Origin: Anaerotruncus sp.
GTDB taxonomy: Bacteria; Bacillota; Clostridia; Oscillospirales; Ruminococcaceae
DNA: 64,000 bases
NCBI GenBank assembly: GCA_021770005.1
Contig: JAETRV010000009.1
Span: forward strand, 1 to 64,000
Reading direction: 5' to 3'
Shown: one piece after another, positions 41,794-50,919 of the stretch
Layout of the letters: each line of letters starts with the position of its first letter
Numbering within the stretch: the stretch's first letter is position 1
Position numbers and translations under genes: made by a program
Notes under the pieces: model-generated
The model's input: only the letters and a program-made list of their open reading frames with translations
Database searches by the model: none
Told to the model about the DNA's origin: nothing

Positions 41794-42927
41794 TTACTCT
41801 CGGACAAGGCCAAATGCGTTTGCTAAGGAATTAAATACTTGGTTTATGGAATCCTGCAAAGAATGCTCTTCTGTACACATACTTTCTAGTGAATTGACAA
41901 TATTTCTTTCAATTGCATAGGATGTATTCCAGCCAGTGTCAGTAATGTAGCCCTTTGCATTTAATAAGGTCGCCGAAACATGCCAAGGCTTTGGGACATT
42001 TAACCTATTAAGCAGGGAACCATAATCTGTTATAATGCGTACAAGACGTCCTTGTAAATCATCCCAGTTGTATACTTCCTTATCTTTGTATCCAGAAATA
42101 CAGCGGATTTCTGTCGCTTCTATGATCCCACTATGAAAAAACTGAGTATAGGTTTTAATAAGATTAGTTGAATAATCAGCATCAAAAATACAATAGCCAT
42201 CTGCATTATATCGGGAACTCCAGCCGTTTCCAGTAAGTGGATGAACTGGAGGATTTCCATCGACTTGTTTTAGGTCAACAATATTCCCTAGCTCAAAGCT
42301 CCATTCCGGAATGATGTGTATCACGAGTTTGCCAAGGTTTCCTAAATTCCCAACACACTCATTCGCCAAAATAAGGGATATGCGTTCCCGCTTAAAATCT
42401 CGAATTTTATCTTGAAGTCCATTTGTATACAAAAATTCTTTTCGTAAGTCATCAATATCCATGTACATGATACCATTGACGTGGCGCATGAAAAATTCAT
42501 CTTTATTGCCGTCCCAAAAACTATGGGGACGTGCATAACTTTTAGGAACAGAAATGACAATAGCAATATTATTAGCATCAAGTTCAACAGGCACGCAATC
42601 AATCCCATGCAAATGAGGACGAATACGGGATAGCACCATCTGTCTAAATGACGATAACCAATTATCAAAATCACCCAGTCCCATACCTGCGCCGCTCAAT
42701 TTTATAGGGAGCCGATTTTCGTCCTCCTGCATCCCAATAATAATAGTGCCACCATTTGTATTTGCGAGAGCAGCAATCTCTTTCATAAATTTGTCTTTTT
42801 GTTTATCTTGTAATTTTCCTCCCACAAATGAATAATCCTTATATTCCAGTTCCCGATTTTCAAAGATTTGATTGTCAATAAGCCCTTGTAAATCACGTTT
42901 CGTTATGTTCTTTGTATTGAATAACAA
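41794..42927 (-). CDS. AlbA_2 (Schlafen-like) domain ATP-binding-type protein
   Basis: The 377-residue protein has an N-terminal AlbA_2 domain ('ENRELEYKDYSF', 'KDKFMKEIAALANTNGGTII', 'IGMQEDENRLPIKLSGAG'). The following segments ('IDCVPVELDANNIAIVISVP', 'PHSFWDGNKDEFFMRHVNGI') fit the same family, called putative DNA-binding or Schlafen AlbA_2. A helical C-terminal region has no clear match. It starts at a TTG (42927) after GGAGGT, 33 bases behind the restriction-modification gene on the same strand, so they are probably co-transcribed. Members near restriction genes are suspected in phage defence; the role here is inferred. Confidence 0.78.
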   Translation of the reverse strand: MLFNTKNITKRDLQGLIDNQIFENRELEYKDYSFVGGKLQDKQKDKFMKEIAALANTNGGTIIIGMQEDENRLPIKLSGAGMGLGDFDNWLSSFRQMVLSRIRPHLHGIDCVPVELDANNIAIVISVPKSYARPHSFWDGNKDEFFMRHVNGIMYMDIDDLRKEFLYTNGLQDKIRDFKRERISLILANECVGNLGNLGKLVIHIIPEWSFELGNIVDLKQVDGNPPVHPLTGNGWSSRYNADGYCIFDADYSTNLIKTYTQFFHSGIIEATEIRCISGYKDKEVYNWDDLQGRLVRIITDYGSLLNRLNVPKPWHVSATLLNAKGYITDTGWNTSYAIERNIVNSLESMCTEEHSLQDSINQVFNSLANAFGLVRE

Positions 42928-42960
42928 TGTAGCTACCTCCCAATAGTTTTATAAGCTCAA

Positions 42961-45711
42961 TTATTTTGCCATCTTCTGATACATCTTCATCAACTCCGAC
43001 ACGCAGGCCGGCTCGGAGTTCAGTTTACCCCAAAATCCATAGGCCACCATCACGGCTTTGTCGTTCATCTGGTGGGCCTTCCGCAGTTCCGGGGGCATGG
43101 TGGTTTCATCGTAGAGATCGGCAAGGCTGGCGTCCGGGTAGAGGGCACGGGCGTCAAGAATGGCCTGGGCGGTCTGCTCGATTTTGGCCTTTTGTGCGTC
43201 CGTAGGGGTAGGCCAGGGGAAGTTGTTGTAGACAACATCCTTGGAATAGCGGTAGTCGCTTTTCAGCCGTCCGCAGACAGCACGCATCCAGGCCATGTGT
43301 ACGTTAGAGGTCAGCACACCTAAATGATACAGAGTAGCATCAGGAATAATAAATACAAGATCGCTACTTAATATTTTGGAATCGACCAGTCCCATAGGTA
43401 CATAACGTCTACGTTCAGAAGAGACTTTCGGAATTATTATATAATTCGTTTGGGGAATATTGGTTGTTCCAAATATCAACGGAAAATCAGCAAGCTTTTT
43501 CGTTGATGCTCTCGAACTATCTGACCGAAACTTTTGAACAGCCTCAACGCGCTCTATGCACTTTGGCATTTTCCGGAGCTCACCGGGTGGACAATCTTTT
43601 AAGTATAGGCAATACCTAAAATACCGGTTAATAAACTCATGGGAGCCTACCCAAGGTCTAAACCACTTTTCCGCCATTGGTTCTGCTCTTAAAAATTCCT
43701 CCATTTCAGATTTTGTAAATAGATAAAATCCGCCGTCAAGAGGCATATTGCCGATACCAATATTAGGAACATCACATATAGATTTATTGCGGCTCTCTAC
43801 AAACACATTGTCAGCATCCAACAGATACCCGTTGATGTTCTGAACCACCTGCGCCCGTTCTGATGTGAACAGCGTTTTAGGTGTGGCGTTGGGGGCCGTG
43901 CTGAATCCGACGATCACACAATGAACATGGGCTTTGATTTTGGCCTCGCTGTCCCAGCGGAATGTCCGGTGAGCAAAGTCGATATGAACGCCTGATTCAA
44001 ACAGCGGTTTCCATAGATTGGCTACCGCTTCACCCTGGGTCACAGAGTTGGTGGATACCAGAGCGGCCCGGATAGACGTTCCCGCCATCAAGTCTGCAGC
44101 TTTCTTATACCAGCAGGAAACGTAGTCCAGATTTCCGGCGTTCTTCCATCCGGGGAAAATGGCGTTTACATCGTCCTTCTGTTCTGCGCCCATCATCCGC
44201 GCGCCGATAAAGGGCGGATTGCCCATAATGTAGTCCAACTCGTGCTTGGGGATCACATCCGTCCACTCTGTCCGCAGGGCATTGCCTTCCACAATGTTGG
44301 CATAGGATTTCAGCGGCAGAAAATCCAAGGTCATGTGTACCACGTCCTCGGTTTCCTTCATCATCTGGCTTTCAGCGATCCACAGCGCCGTCTTTGCCAC
44401 AGTCACAGCGAAGTCGTTGATTTCTATACCGTAAAACTGGTTGATGGAGACTTGAATCGGATTGCCGATGTCCAGCATGATTTGTCCCTTATGAAGCAGA
44501 GAGATTGTTTCATTTTCCAGCCGCCGGAGGGAGATGTACGTTTCCGTCAGGAAGTTGCCCGAACCACAGGCAGGGTCAAGGAATTTCAGCCCCGCCAGCT
44601 TCCTCTGAAAGGCTTCCAGCTTGGCCTTGCGGGTCCGCTCCACCGTGACGGCCTCAATCTCCGCAAACTCGGCTTTCAGTCCATCCAGGAATAACGGGTC
44701 AATCAGCTTATGGATATTCTCAATGCTGGTGTAGTGCATCCCGCCAGAGCGCCGGGTTTCCGGGTTGAGGGTGCTTTCAAAGACCGCGCCGAAAATGGTG
44801 GGACTGATAGCAGACCAGTCAAAGTCCTCGCTGGCTTTTCGCAGAATCAGGTCAACGATGGTTTCATCCAGCCGGGGAATCACGATATTTTCATCTGCGA
44901 ACAATCCGCCGTTGACGTAGGGGAACGCCGCTAAGTCCTCGTCCATGTATGGGTCACGTTCTTCCGGCTTCGTGTCCAGGACTTTGAACAGGTCAATCAG
45001 GGCACGGCGGGCCTCCCGCTCATGCCCCTGCAAGTAGTCATGGAACATACTCCGGTTTCCAAAAATCCCGGCATCCTCAGCATACAGGCAGAACACCAGA
45101 CGGACACACAGCTTGTTCAGACTTTTCAGCGTTTCCGGGTCTCTGGGGTCTTTGTACTGCTTTAGGAGCGCATCATAGAGCACCCCCACCAACTCGCCAG
45201 CCTGGAGGGAGATTTCCATTTCCTTTTTGATATGCTCGCTGCCCGTGTCCACCAGAAATTGCAGACGGTGAAACTCCTTCTCCAAGTCCGCCAGCTTGAG
45301 GACTTCCGGCTCGTCATTGGGGCGGTTCATATCGTGAATCTGAAACTCCTGGAAGTTGCAGACGATAATCCAGCGGGGGACCTGGTTATAGGGCAGATAC
45401 CCGGCATACCTTCTGGCCTGCTGGTAAGGGGTCAGCATACTGCCGTCAGACTGCTTGTACCCTTTCCGCAGATCAATGTCCCGGCCCTTCTGCTCAATCA
45501 GGACACGGGTGGATTCGATGTAGCCGTCAATGAAGCTGGTATGGTCCAGCTTCACCGGGACTTCAAATGCAATAGCGGTAGAACCGTCTACGCCGAAAAC
45601 CTTCGTCAGCAGTTCAATCCAAAACCGCTGCGTCTCCTGCTTCTCATCGCCCCGGCCCTTCCAATCCGCCGCAAACCGGGTGGCGGCAGTGCGCTTTTCC
45701 ACATCCGTCAT
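42961..45711 (-). CDS. MmeI-like Type II (IIL) restriction-modification enzyme
   Basis: This 916-residue fused endonuclease-methyltransferase has an N-terminal PD-(D/E)XK nuclease (D62 in 'SFIDGYIEST', E73-x-K75 in 'LIEQKG'), then a helical connector. The gamma-type N6-adenine methyltransferase follows, with motif I 'LDPACGSGNF' (about residue 375) and motif IV 'IMGNPPFIG' (about residue 495). A target-recognition region and C-terminal tail ('DVVYNNFPWPTPTDAQKAKI') complete it. Length and order match MmeI-family single-chain enzymes that cut and modify DNA with one target domain. The start at ATG 45711 follows GGAGG. It is intact, and co-directional with the AlbA_2 gene as a defence cargo module. 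Confidence 0.88.
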   Translation of the reverse strand: MTDVEKRTAATRFAADWKGRGDEKQETQRFWIELLTKVFGVDGSTAIAFEVPVKLDHTSFIDGYIESTRVLIEQKGRDIDLRKGYKQSDGSMLTPYQQARRYAGYLPYNQVPRWIIVCNFQEFQIHDMNRPNDEPEVLKLADLEKEFHRLQFLVDTGSEHIKKEMEISLQAGELVGVLYDALLKQYKDPRDPETLKSLNKLCVRLVFCLYAEDAGIFGNRSMFHDYLQGHEREARRALIDLFKVLDTKPEERDPYMDEDLAAFPYVNGGLFADENIVIPRLDETIVDLILRKASEDFDWSAISPTIFGAVFESTLNPETRRSGGMHYTSIENIHKLIDPLFLDGLKAEFAEIEAVTVERTRKAKLEAFQRKLAGLKFLDPACGSGNFLTETYISLRRLENETISLLHKGQIMLDIGNPIQVSINQFYGIEINDFAVTVAKTALWIAESQMMKETEDVVHMTLDFLPLKSYANIVEGNALRTEWTDVIPKHELDYIMGNPPFIGARMMGAEQKDDVNAIFPGWKNAGNLDYVSCWYKKAADLMAGTSIRAALVSTNSVTQGEAVANLWKPLFESGVHIDFAHRTFRWDSEAKIKAHVHCVIVGFSTAPNATPKTLFTSERAQVVQNINGYLLDADNVFVESRNKSICDVPNIGIGNMPLDGGFYLFTKSEMEEFLRAEPMAEKWFRPWVGSHEFINRYFRYCLYLKDCPPGELRKMPKCIERVEAVQKFRSDSSRASTKKLADFPLIFGTTNIPQTNYIIIPKVSSERRRYVPMGLVDSKILSSDLVFIIPDATLYHLGVLTSNVHMAWMRAVCGRLKSDYRYSKDVVYNNFPWPTPTDAQKAKIEQTAQAILDARALYPDASLADLYDETTMPPELRKAHQMNDKAVMVAYGFWGKLNSEPACVSELMKMYQKMAK

Positions 45712-45795
45712 GGTCTTACCTCCGCAAACGGGATTTGCAACCAGTATACTACATTATAGCAAAAATGGCAATCGCTAACGGAATGGGCAAGCAAT

Positions 45796-45827
45796 GTATC
45801 GGAATATCCTTTTGGATATTCCGATAC
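45796..45827. repeat. 14-bp inverted repeat upstream of the restriction gene
   Basis: GTATCGGAATATCC-TTTT-GGATATTCCGATAC is a perfect stem, extended by flanking CAAGC/GCTTG. It lies about 85 bases upstream of the restriction-modification start. It could be a regulator site or part of a transfer/replication origin. Confidence 0.6.
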
Positions 45828-45839
45828 GCTTGTTGGGAG

Positions 45840-46035
45840 TCTCGCCTGGCGGCTCGGTCAGCGCTACTGAGTGCCTCAGCACTCAGCGGTCGCCACCGGC
45901 GACCCGCGCCCCCAAGCCCCGGACTGTCCGCTTTGCGTCCAGTCGAACACGACTGACGGCGTGGCTTTTGTCGCTCCCTTTGGTCGCTCGTTCCTGCACA
46001 TCCGCGCAGGAAGTATGGGGCGCATTTTGCGCCCG
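45840..46035. other. GC-rich, hairpin-rich non-coding segment (possible origin of transfer)
   Basis: Between the restriction gene and the SLOG gene there is a short GC-rich stretch with stacked hairpins (CTGAGTGC/GCACTCAG near 45866, GGTCGCC/GGCGACC near 45887). It is much richer in G+C than the flanking element DNA. No gene is seen. Such structure is typical of oriT or other processing sites, but no nic motif is recognised. Confidence 0.35.
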
Positions 46036-46623
46036 TCAGGGGTGCGATGGGGACAGCGCGGTTTCACCATGGGAGACAGAGAGCGTGATAGGGTCAATCA
46101 CGATAATCTCCCGGCCCGCCTTTTGAGCGTAACAGACAGTAGCAGCCGTCCCACCCCGTTTCTCTCCGTTATCAACAGCAAGCAGGAGAGCGGCGTAATC
46201 AACCAATCGTTGGTTACGCTCCAGCATACACTTTCTGTCATAGGCGCGCTTTACATATTCCACGGAATCTGCTTCACTCAGGATGTCTCTGTAACAAGCT
46301 TGGGCTGGGGTTGACCACTTCATTTCCTGCCCCTCGCAGGGCAGAACACAGTGGAGTTTGATTGCCGGTTTTCTCTCCCGCAGATCAAGGACGGCTATCG
46401 CCGCCCAGGTATCTACTCCAAGGGCCATCCCGGTATAGAAGTCTGTCACACCAGCCGCCGCCAGCTTCTCAATCTGTCGGGCAAGCACAGCTTTCAACTC
46501 AACGCACCGGGGATCGTTTTCGTCATACTTCCAGGGGAATTTGGCAGGGCGGTGTCCCGTAAAGGCACAGCTCGTATACAATTTATTTTTCATCATTTCA
46601 CCATAGCTTTCCGTTGTGTGCAT
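46036..46623 (-). CDS. SLOG-family (DUF1273/YpsA-like) protein
   Basis: This 195-residue Rossmann-like SLOG domain shows 'CAFTGHRPAKFPWKYDENDP', 'GVTDFYTGMALGVDTWAAIA', 'KLHCVLPCEGQEMKWS' and 'AALLLAVDNGEKRGGTAATV', matching the YpsA/DUF1273 group. SLOG proteins bind nucleotide-derived ligands and recur in conflict systems and mobile elements. It starts at ATG 46623 (or 46596) and is divergent from the XRE regulator at 46756 across a repeat-rich spacer. It ends close to the hairpin-rich segment. Confidence 0.82.
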   Translation of the reverse strand: MHTTESYGEMMKNKLYTSCAFTGHRPAKFPWKYDENDPRCVELKAVLARQIEKLAAAGVTDFYTGMALGVDTWAAIAVLDLRERKPAIKLHCVLPCEGQEMKWSTPAQACYRDILSEADSVEYVKRAYDRKCMLERNQRLVDYAALLLAVDNGEKRGGTAATVCYAQKAGREIIVIDPITLSVSHGETALSPSHP

Positions 46624-46669
46624 TTATTCTGCCCTTTTTGAGCAGTATAGTAGCAGTTCTATTTTACAC

Positions 46670-46745
46670 CTAATAGTTCGTAATAGCAACTAAAAATTCG
46701 TTATAGAAGCGAACCAAAAGTTGTAAAATACGAACCAGCGAAAGG
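46670..46745. promoter_or_regulatory. Divergent operator region with repeated half-sites
   Basis: The spacer between the SLOG gene and the XRE gene carries TTCGTAATAG, TTCGTTATAG and two inverted-orientation CGAACC copies (AGCGAACCAA and TACGAACCAG). Repeated TTCGTWATAG-like half-sites suit binding by the adjacent XRE repressor. Confidence 0.5.
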
Positions 46746-46755
46746 GCGTGATAAC

Positions 46756-47091
46756 ATGACGCATGATGAACTGCTCCTATTCGGTGAACGTCTTCATAGC
46801 AGACGTAAGTTGCTGAATTTTACGCAAGACTTTGTATCTGAAAAAGCGGGCATAAGTCTGCGGTTTTATCAGATGATAGAACGCGGCGAAAAGAGTGTAT
46901 CGCTGGATACGCTCATTCGTTTGAGCGACATTTTGAAAATCAGCGTTGACTATCTGTTGTTTGGCGATTTGTCATATTCCCTTGACAACCCTTTAACAGA
47001 AGCACTTGGCAGGTTATCACCCCAGCAGCGTGAGGACGCGCTTAAAATTTTGCAGTTATACTCCAAAGCTTGCAGTTCACAAAACAAATAA
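46756..47091 (+). CDS. XRE-family helix-turn-helix regulator
   Basis: The 111-residue protein has an N-terminal HTH_3 domain ('LNFTQDFVSEKAGISLRFYQ', 'MIERGEKSVSLDTLIRLSDI') and a C-terminal helix ('ALGRLSPQQREDALKILQLY'). Its layout mirrors the 32265 regulator. It is a likely repressor of the divergent SLOG promoter and of itself through the TTCGTWATAG repeats. The gene is closed by a good terminator. Confidence 0.88.
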   Translation: MTHDELLLFGERLHSRRKLLNFTQDFVSEKAGISLRFYQMIERGEKSVSLDTLIRLSDILKISVDYLLFGDLSYSLDNPLTEALGRLSPQQREDALKILQLYSKACSSQNK

Positions 47092-47135
47092 AAATCAGCA
47101 TTGCTCTATTCCGCGCAATGCTGATTTTTATTGTA
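47090..47135 (+). terminator. Terminator after the XRE regulator
   Basis: An AAAAATCAGCATTGC / GCAATGCTGATTTTT 15-bp stem with a 10-base loop and ATTG tail begins at the stop codon. Confidence 0.9.
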
Positions 47136-47165
47136 TTATCAGAAATATTTTTGGAGGTTTTCAAG

Positions 47166-48010
<845 letters not shown>

Positions 48011-48138
48011 TGCACTCAGAATCATTGGACACAGAGACCGCATGAACTGTCTTACGGATACGGAGCTAGAACGAGAGATTTTGCAACATATAGTATCTCA
48101 TGGAGTGGGATACCCTTACAGCAGATGCTTACAAATGT

Positions 48139-48180
48139 GAACAGGTGACGCACCCCTAACAGGGTGCGCCGCCTGTTTCT
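48139..48180. terminator. Hairpin between the recombinase relic and the Rep gene
   Basis: AACAGG-tga-CGCACCC / GGGTGCG-ccg-CCTGTT is an interrupted stem with a 6-base loop followed by TCTACAC; it lies between convergent genes. Bases 48011-48138 contain no gene. Confidence 0.55.
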
Positions 48181-48211
48181 ACACAACAATTTAAAGTAAA
48201 AATAGGGATAT

Positions 48212-49363
48212 TTAGATCCAATTTTCAAGTGCTGCTTTGCTATAGTAAGTCTCCAAAAGGTTCCAGATGCGATCAACGCCCCATTCCTGCGGAACCGTGA
48301 CCGGGTTGATACCGAGATTGGACAACTCCTTCACTGTGCGGTTGAAGACATCCAAATCACCAGGGAACAGTTCCTTCGCTCTTGGTACACCACGACACTG
48401 GTTTACCCACTGCAAAGCCTCAATTAGTCGATCTTCTTTTTGTGAATTAAAGTGATGGGATTTAATCATACAAATAGCATATTTCAAAGAGTACCAATGA
48501 CCTTTTCCGATACTCTTCTTCCAAAAAGAATTGACTATATCACGGCACACTTCGGGAGAAAGGAGGTATTCGTACTTGTTTATGTTGCGATTCCCTGCCT
48601 CTTCAGCTTGCTTAGTAAGAGCATACATTTTGTGGTAGTCACATTGAACCTCAAAACGTATGATTCCTTTTGCGTGATCCAATGTCGCTTGTGAAATTGG
48701 TGGGTATCCATTTTTCTCATTCTCTTTGGACTGCTCAATGAACTTCATGAGTTTGCTGTAGCAGTTAATCCGGGCAGACTTGCTTATCAAATAGAAACTA
48801 CTATCTCTGCTTTTCTTTCGATGTGCCTTATCATCATATTTCATCCATTCTCTATATTGAAATGGAATATCTGATTTTTTGATTAGCTTCATTATCTGTA
48901 TATCAGTACATGGTTTGCCACGCTGCTCGTACAGCTCAGGAAGGTACAAATTAGCACAGTAATCTACACGTTTTAGGCTATAGGCATCAAAGGTTCCGAG
49001 CAATGGAGAGATTGTTTTCGATATGGTATTGAATTGGGGGATGGCACGTTCCATATCGGTAAGTGTGGCGGCAGTGATATAGTCAGAAATACCGCCTAAA
49101 ATTTTGGGATTTATTTTTGCGTCAATAACATCATAAAATTGCTCAAATCCGTTCGTCCAAATATTGTAACGGATTGTCCATTCAATTCCTTTATCTTTGT
49201 GATGGAATTTGATTTTTGTATTTCCGTGTTCATCAGGATACATTTTAATACTTCCTGTTTTCTCCCTATACTCTTTAAGATTGTTGAGCAACTGTTTAGT
49301 TTCTGTCTTAAATATGGGTGTAGATAGGGTCATCGTGTGAAAACCCAGTGAAGATCGTAACAT
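48212..49363 (-). CDS. Rep-like protein (rolling-circle / phage gene II-type replication initiator)
   Basis: The 383-residue protein has segments typical of rolling-circle or filamentous-phage-type initiators: 'FDAYSLKRVDYCANLYLPEL', 'SFYLISKSARINCYSKLMKF' and 'AKGIIRFEVQCDYHKMYALT' (R-x-E core). A metal-binding HUH motif is not obvious to me. A long C-terminal helical part follows. It starts at ATG 49363, 7 bases after GGAG. The AT-rich 800-base region upstream, with a hairpin, would be its origin or promoter. It is intact, unlike the second Rep-like gene at 40700. Confidence 0.55.
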   Translation of the reverse strand: MLRSSLGFHTMTLSTPIFKTETKQLLNNLKEYREKTGSIKMYPDEHGNTKIKFHHKDKGIEWTIRYNIWTNGFEQFYDVIDAKINPKILGGISDYITAATLTDMERAIPQFNTISKTISPLLGTFDAYSLKRVDYCANLYLPELYEQRGKPCTDIQIMKLIKKSDIPFQYREWMKYDDKAHRKKSRDSSFYLISKSARINCYSKLMKFIEQSKENEKNGYPPISQATLDHAKGIIRFEVQCDYHKMYALTKQAEEAGNRNINKYEYLLSPEVCRDIVNSFWKKSIGKGHWYSLKYAICMIKSHHFNSQKEDRLIEALQWVNQCRGVPRAKELFPGDLDVFNRTVKELSNLGINPVTVPQEWGVDRIWNLLETYYSKAALENWI

Positions 49364-50133
49364 GGTGTGTCTCCTTCCGTGAATAGGTTTTATTCAGAAC
49401 ATAGAAAATCCTTCTGTGAGGGGTTGTTCACAGAAGGACTTTCAAAGTGAGAAATATGGATTTTTAATTCTTTGGTGTGCCTGATTTCATCGAAGAAGAA
49501 CGACCAGAAATAGAACTTACAACAAATTTTGAATGTGTATCTTCTCAATCAGAAGTAAACGTAGTTTAGCAAATCAGAATTGCAACACATCAGGATATTG
49601 GAAGTAGTGTCTGCAACTCCCTCCTTGTGCTGATTCCTGTTTTGAAAGTCGTGAAGAATGGAATTGTGCTCTGCTCTTGGCATCCACTTTCTTGCACTTC
49701 TCTTGTCACATATTCAGAGACTTCACTATCGAAAACAGCAGTTTTCCTCATATCCAATCTGAAATCTTTCCTCTCGAACAAAATGCTTCTATAGTGATTC
49801 ACAGTGCTTTCAGCACTTCATATTGAACCCATAATAGGACCATACTAGACACCCATACTGATCTTATCTTGAAGTATTTTTCCTTGTAGTCTTCATACAT
49901 ATTTCTCGCTTTTATTATCATTGTAATGCGCAATTTCTATAGAAATAGAAGTATATAGAAAACATAGTTGTGTACTGTAATGGATGTTGTAATGAAGTGT
50001 GACTATCAAGAAGATACAATATAGAAGTTATATAAGCAATCATACTTATATTATTGAAAAAGGATAATATAAGAAAACAAAGGCACAGGGCGGGTGCCTT
50101 TGCTAAACCTTTTTATTCAATGCAAAATTACTG
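49364..50133. other. AT-rich non-coding region, possible replication origin
   Basis: About 770 bases lie between the Rep-like gene and a gene relic. The region is strongly AT-rich, particularly 49900-50080, with stretches such as TATAGAAATAGAAGTATATA. A hairpin TCCTTCTGTGA/TCACAGAAGGA at 49409-49438 sits close to the rep start, where a double-strand origin or rep operator would be expected. The 70-residue ORF at 49590-49802 on the minus strand has no ribosome binding site support and is not called. Confidence 0.45.
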
Positions 50134-50286
50134 TTGACAACTACAAGGAAAGCTGAGATTGACGCTTGGGAAACTCAAAGGCAAAAACTTCTGCATCCCG
50201 TCAACATGAAAATGGTGATGGCAGCAGCGAAAGAGGCCGGACTTACTCCCGAGGAAATCGCAGAAAAATTAGGGCTGGAAGTTTAA
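50134..50286 (+). pseudogene. 3' gene relic, about 50 codons
   Basis: An open frame ending at 50286 reads 'KAEIDAWETQRQKLLHPVNM', 'KMVMAAAKEAGLTPEEIAEK', LGLEV. It looks like the C-terminus of a larger protein (helix-turn-helix-like 'LTPEEIAEKLGLE'). No start with a ribosome binding site is found upstream. It is followed by a terminator. Confidence 0.4.
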
Positions 50287-50307
50287 GGCCCATCAAATGG
50301 CATACAC

Positions 50308-50348
50308 AAAAAGAGGTTATCCCAACCACGAGGATAGCCTCTTTTTCA
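50308..50348 (+). terminator. Terminator after the 50.2-kb relic
   Basis: An AAAAGAGGTTATCC / GGATAGCCTCTTTTT 14-bp stem with a 9-base loop and T-run. Confidence 0.85.
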
Positions 50349-50373
50349 TGTTAGCCAATATCGGAAAACATGA

Positions 50374-50919
50374 TTAAAAAACGAGTAGTGTTTTATCAGT
50401 ACATATCTCGCTATACAGTTTGCATATCTGCTTATATGCCAATAGAATCGAACGCAAAAAGTTCAATTGGTTCAGTCTTGTTTCGGCTTCATCCGTCGAA
50501 AATTCATCTGAGGAATTTTTAAATTTCTTTTCTACTTCAGCTTTGACTTTGCTGTAATTATTATCAATCAAGCAAAAGACTTCATCATATGATCCACAGG
50601 TTTTCCATATGACGCCATACTCTTCTGATATTGATAATCGAATCATACCTAAAAAGCTAAGATAAGATTCTAGTATAGCCACAAAATCTGAAATCTTCTT
50701 GAAAACACTTTCATTTTGCTGATTTATGAACTTGCATTGCACCTCAGTTTGAATTGTATCAATGAACGCAAAAAAATCTCCCGCATTAAACGATTCGCCA
50801 CATAAGTAATCGGGCAATTTACATATACAGATGGCGATATTATAATCTGCAACAGCTTGTTCAAAAGCTGCTGCGTATGGGGGCCTACAAAAAAGCGAAC
50901 CAGCGGATGCTACTGCCAT
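50374..50919 (-). CDS. Hypothetical protein overlapping the FtsK-like relic
   Basis: The 181-residue helical soluble frame ('GESFNAGDFFAFIDTIQTEV', 'KISDFVAILESYLSFLGMIR', 'LNFLRSILLAYKQICKLYSE') has no recognised family. Its first residues ('SLFCRPPYAAAF') overlap, antisense, the start of the FtsK-like frame, so the true start may lie further in or the 5' end may have been cut at the junction near 50.85-50.9 kb. No good ribosome binding site is seen at the listed start. Confidence 0.4.
   Translation of the reverse strand: MAVASAGSLFCRPPYAAAFEQAVADYNIAICICKLPDYLCGESFNAGDFFAFIDTIQTEVQCKFINQQNESVFKKISDFVAILESYLSFLGMIRLSISEEYGVIWKTCGSYDEVFCLIDNNYSKVKAEVEKKFKNSSDEFSTDEAETRLNQLNFLRSILLAYKQICKLYSEICTDKTLLVF

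Noticed and set aside
49590-49802. 70-residue minus-strand ORF in the AT-rich gap
   Set aside because: No ribosome binding site and no protein-like pattern; left inside the non-coding region.
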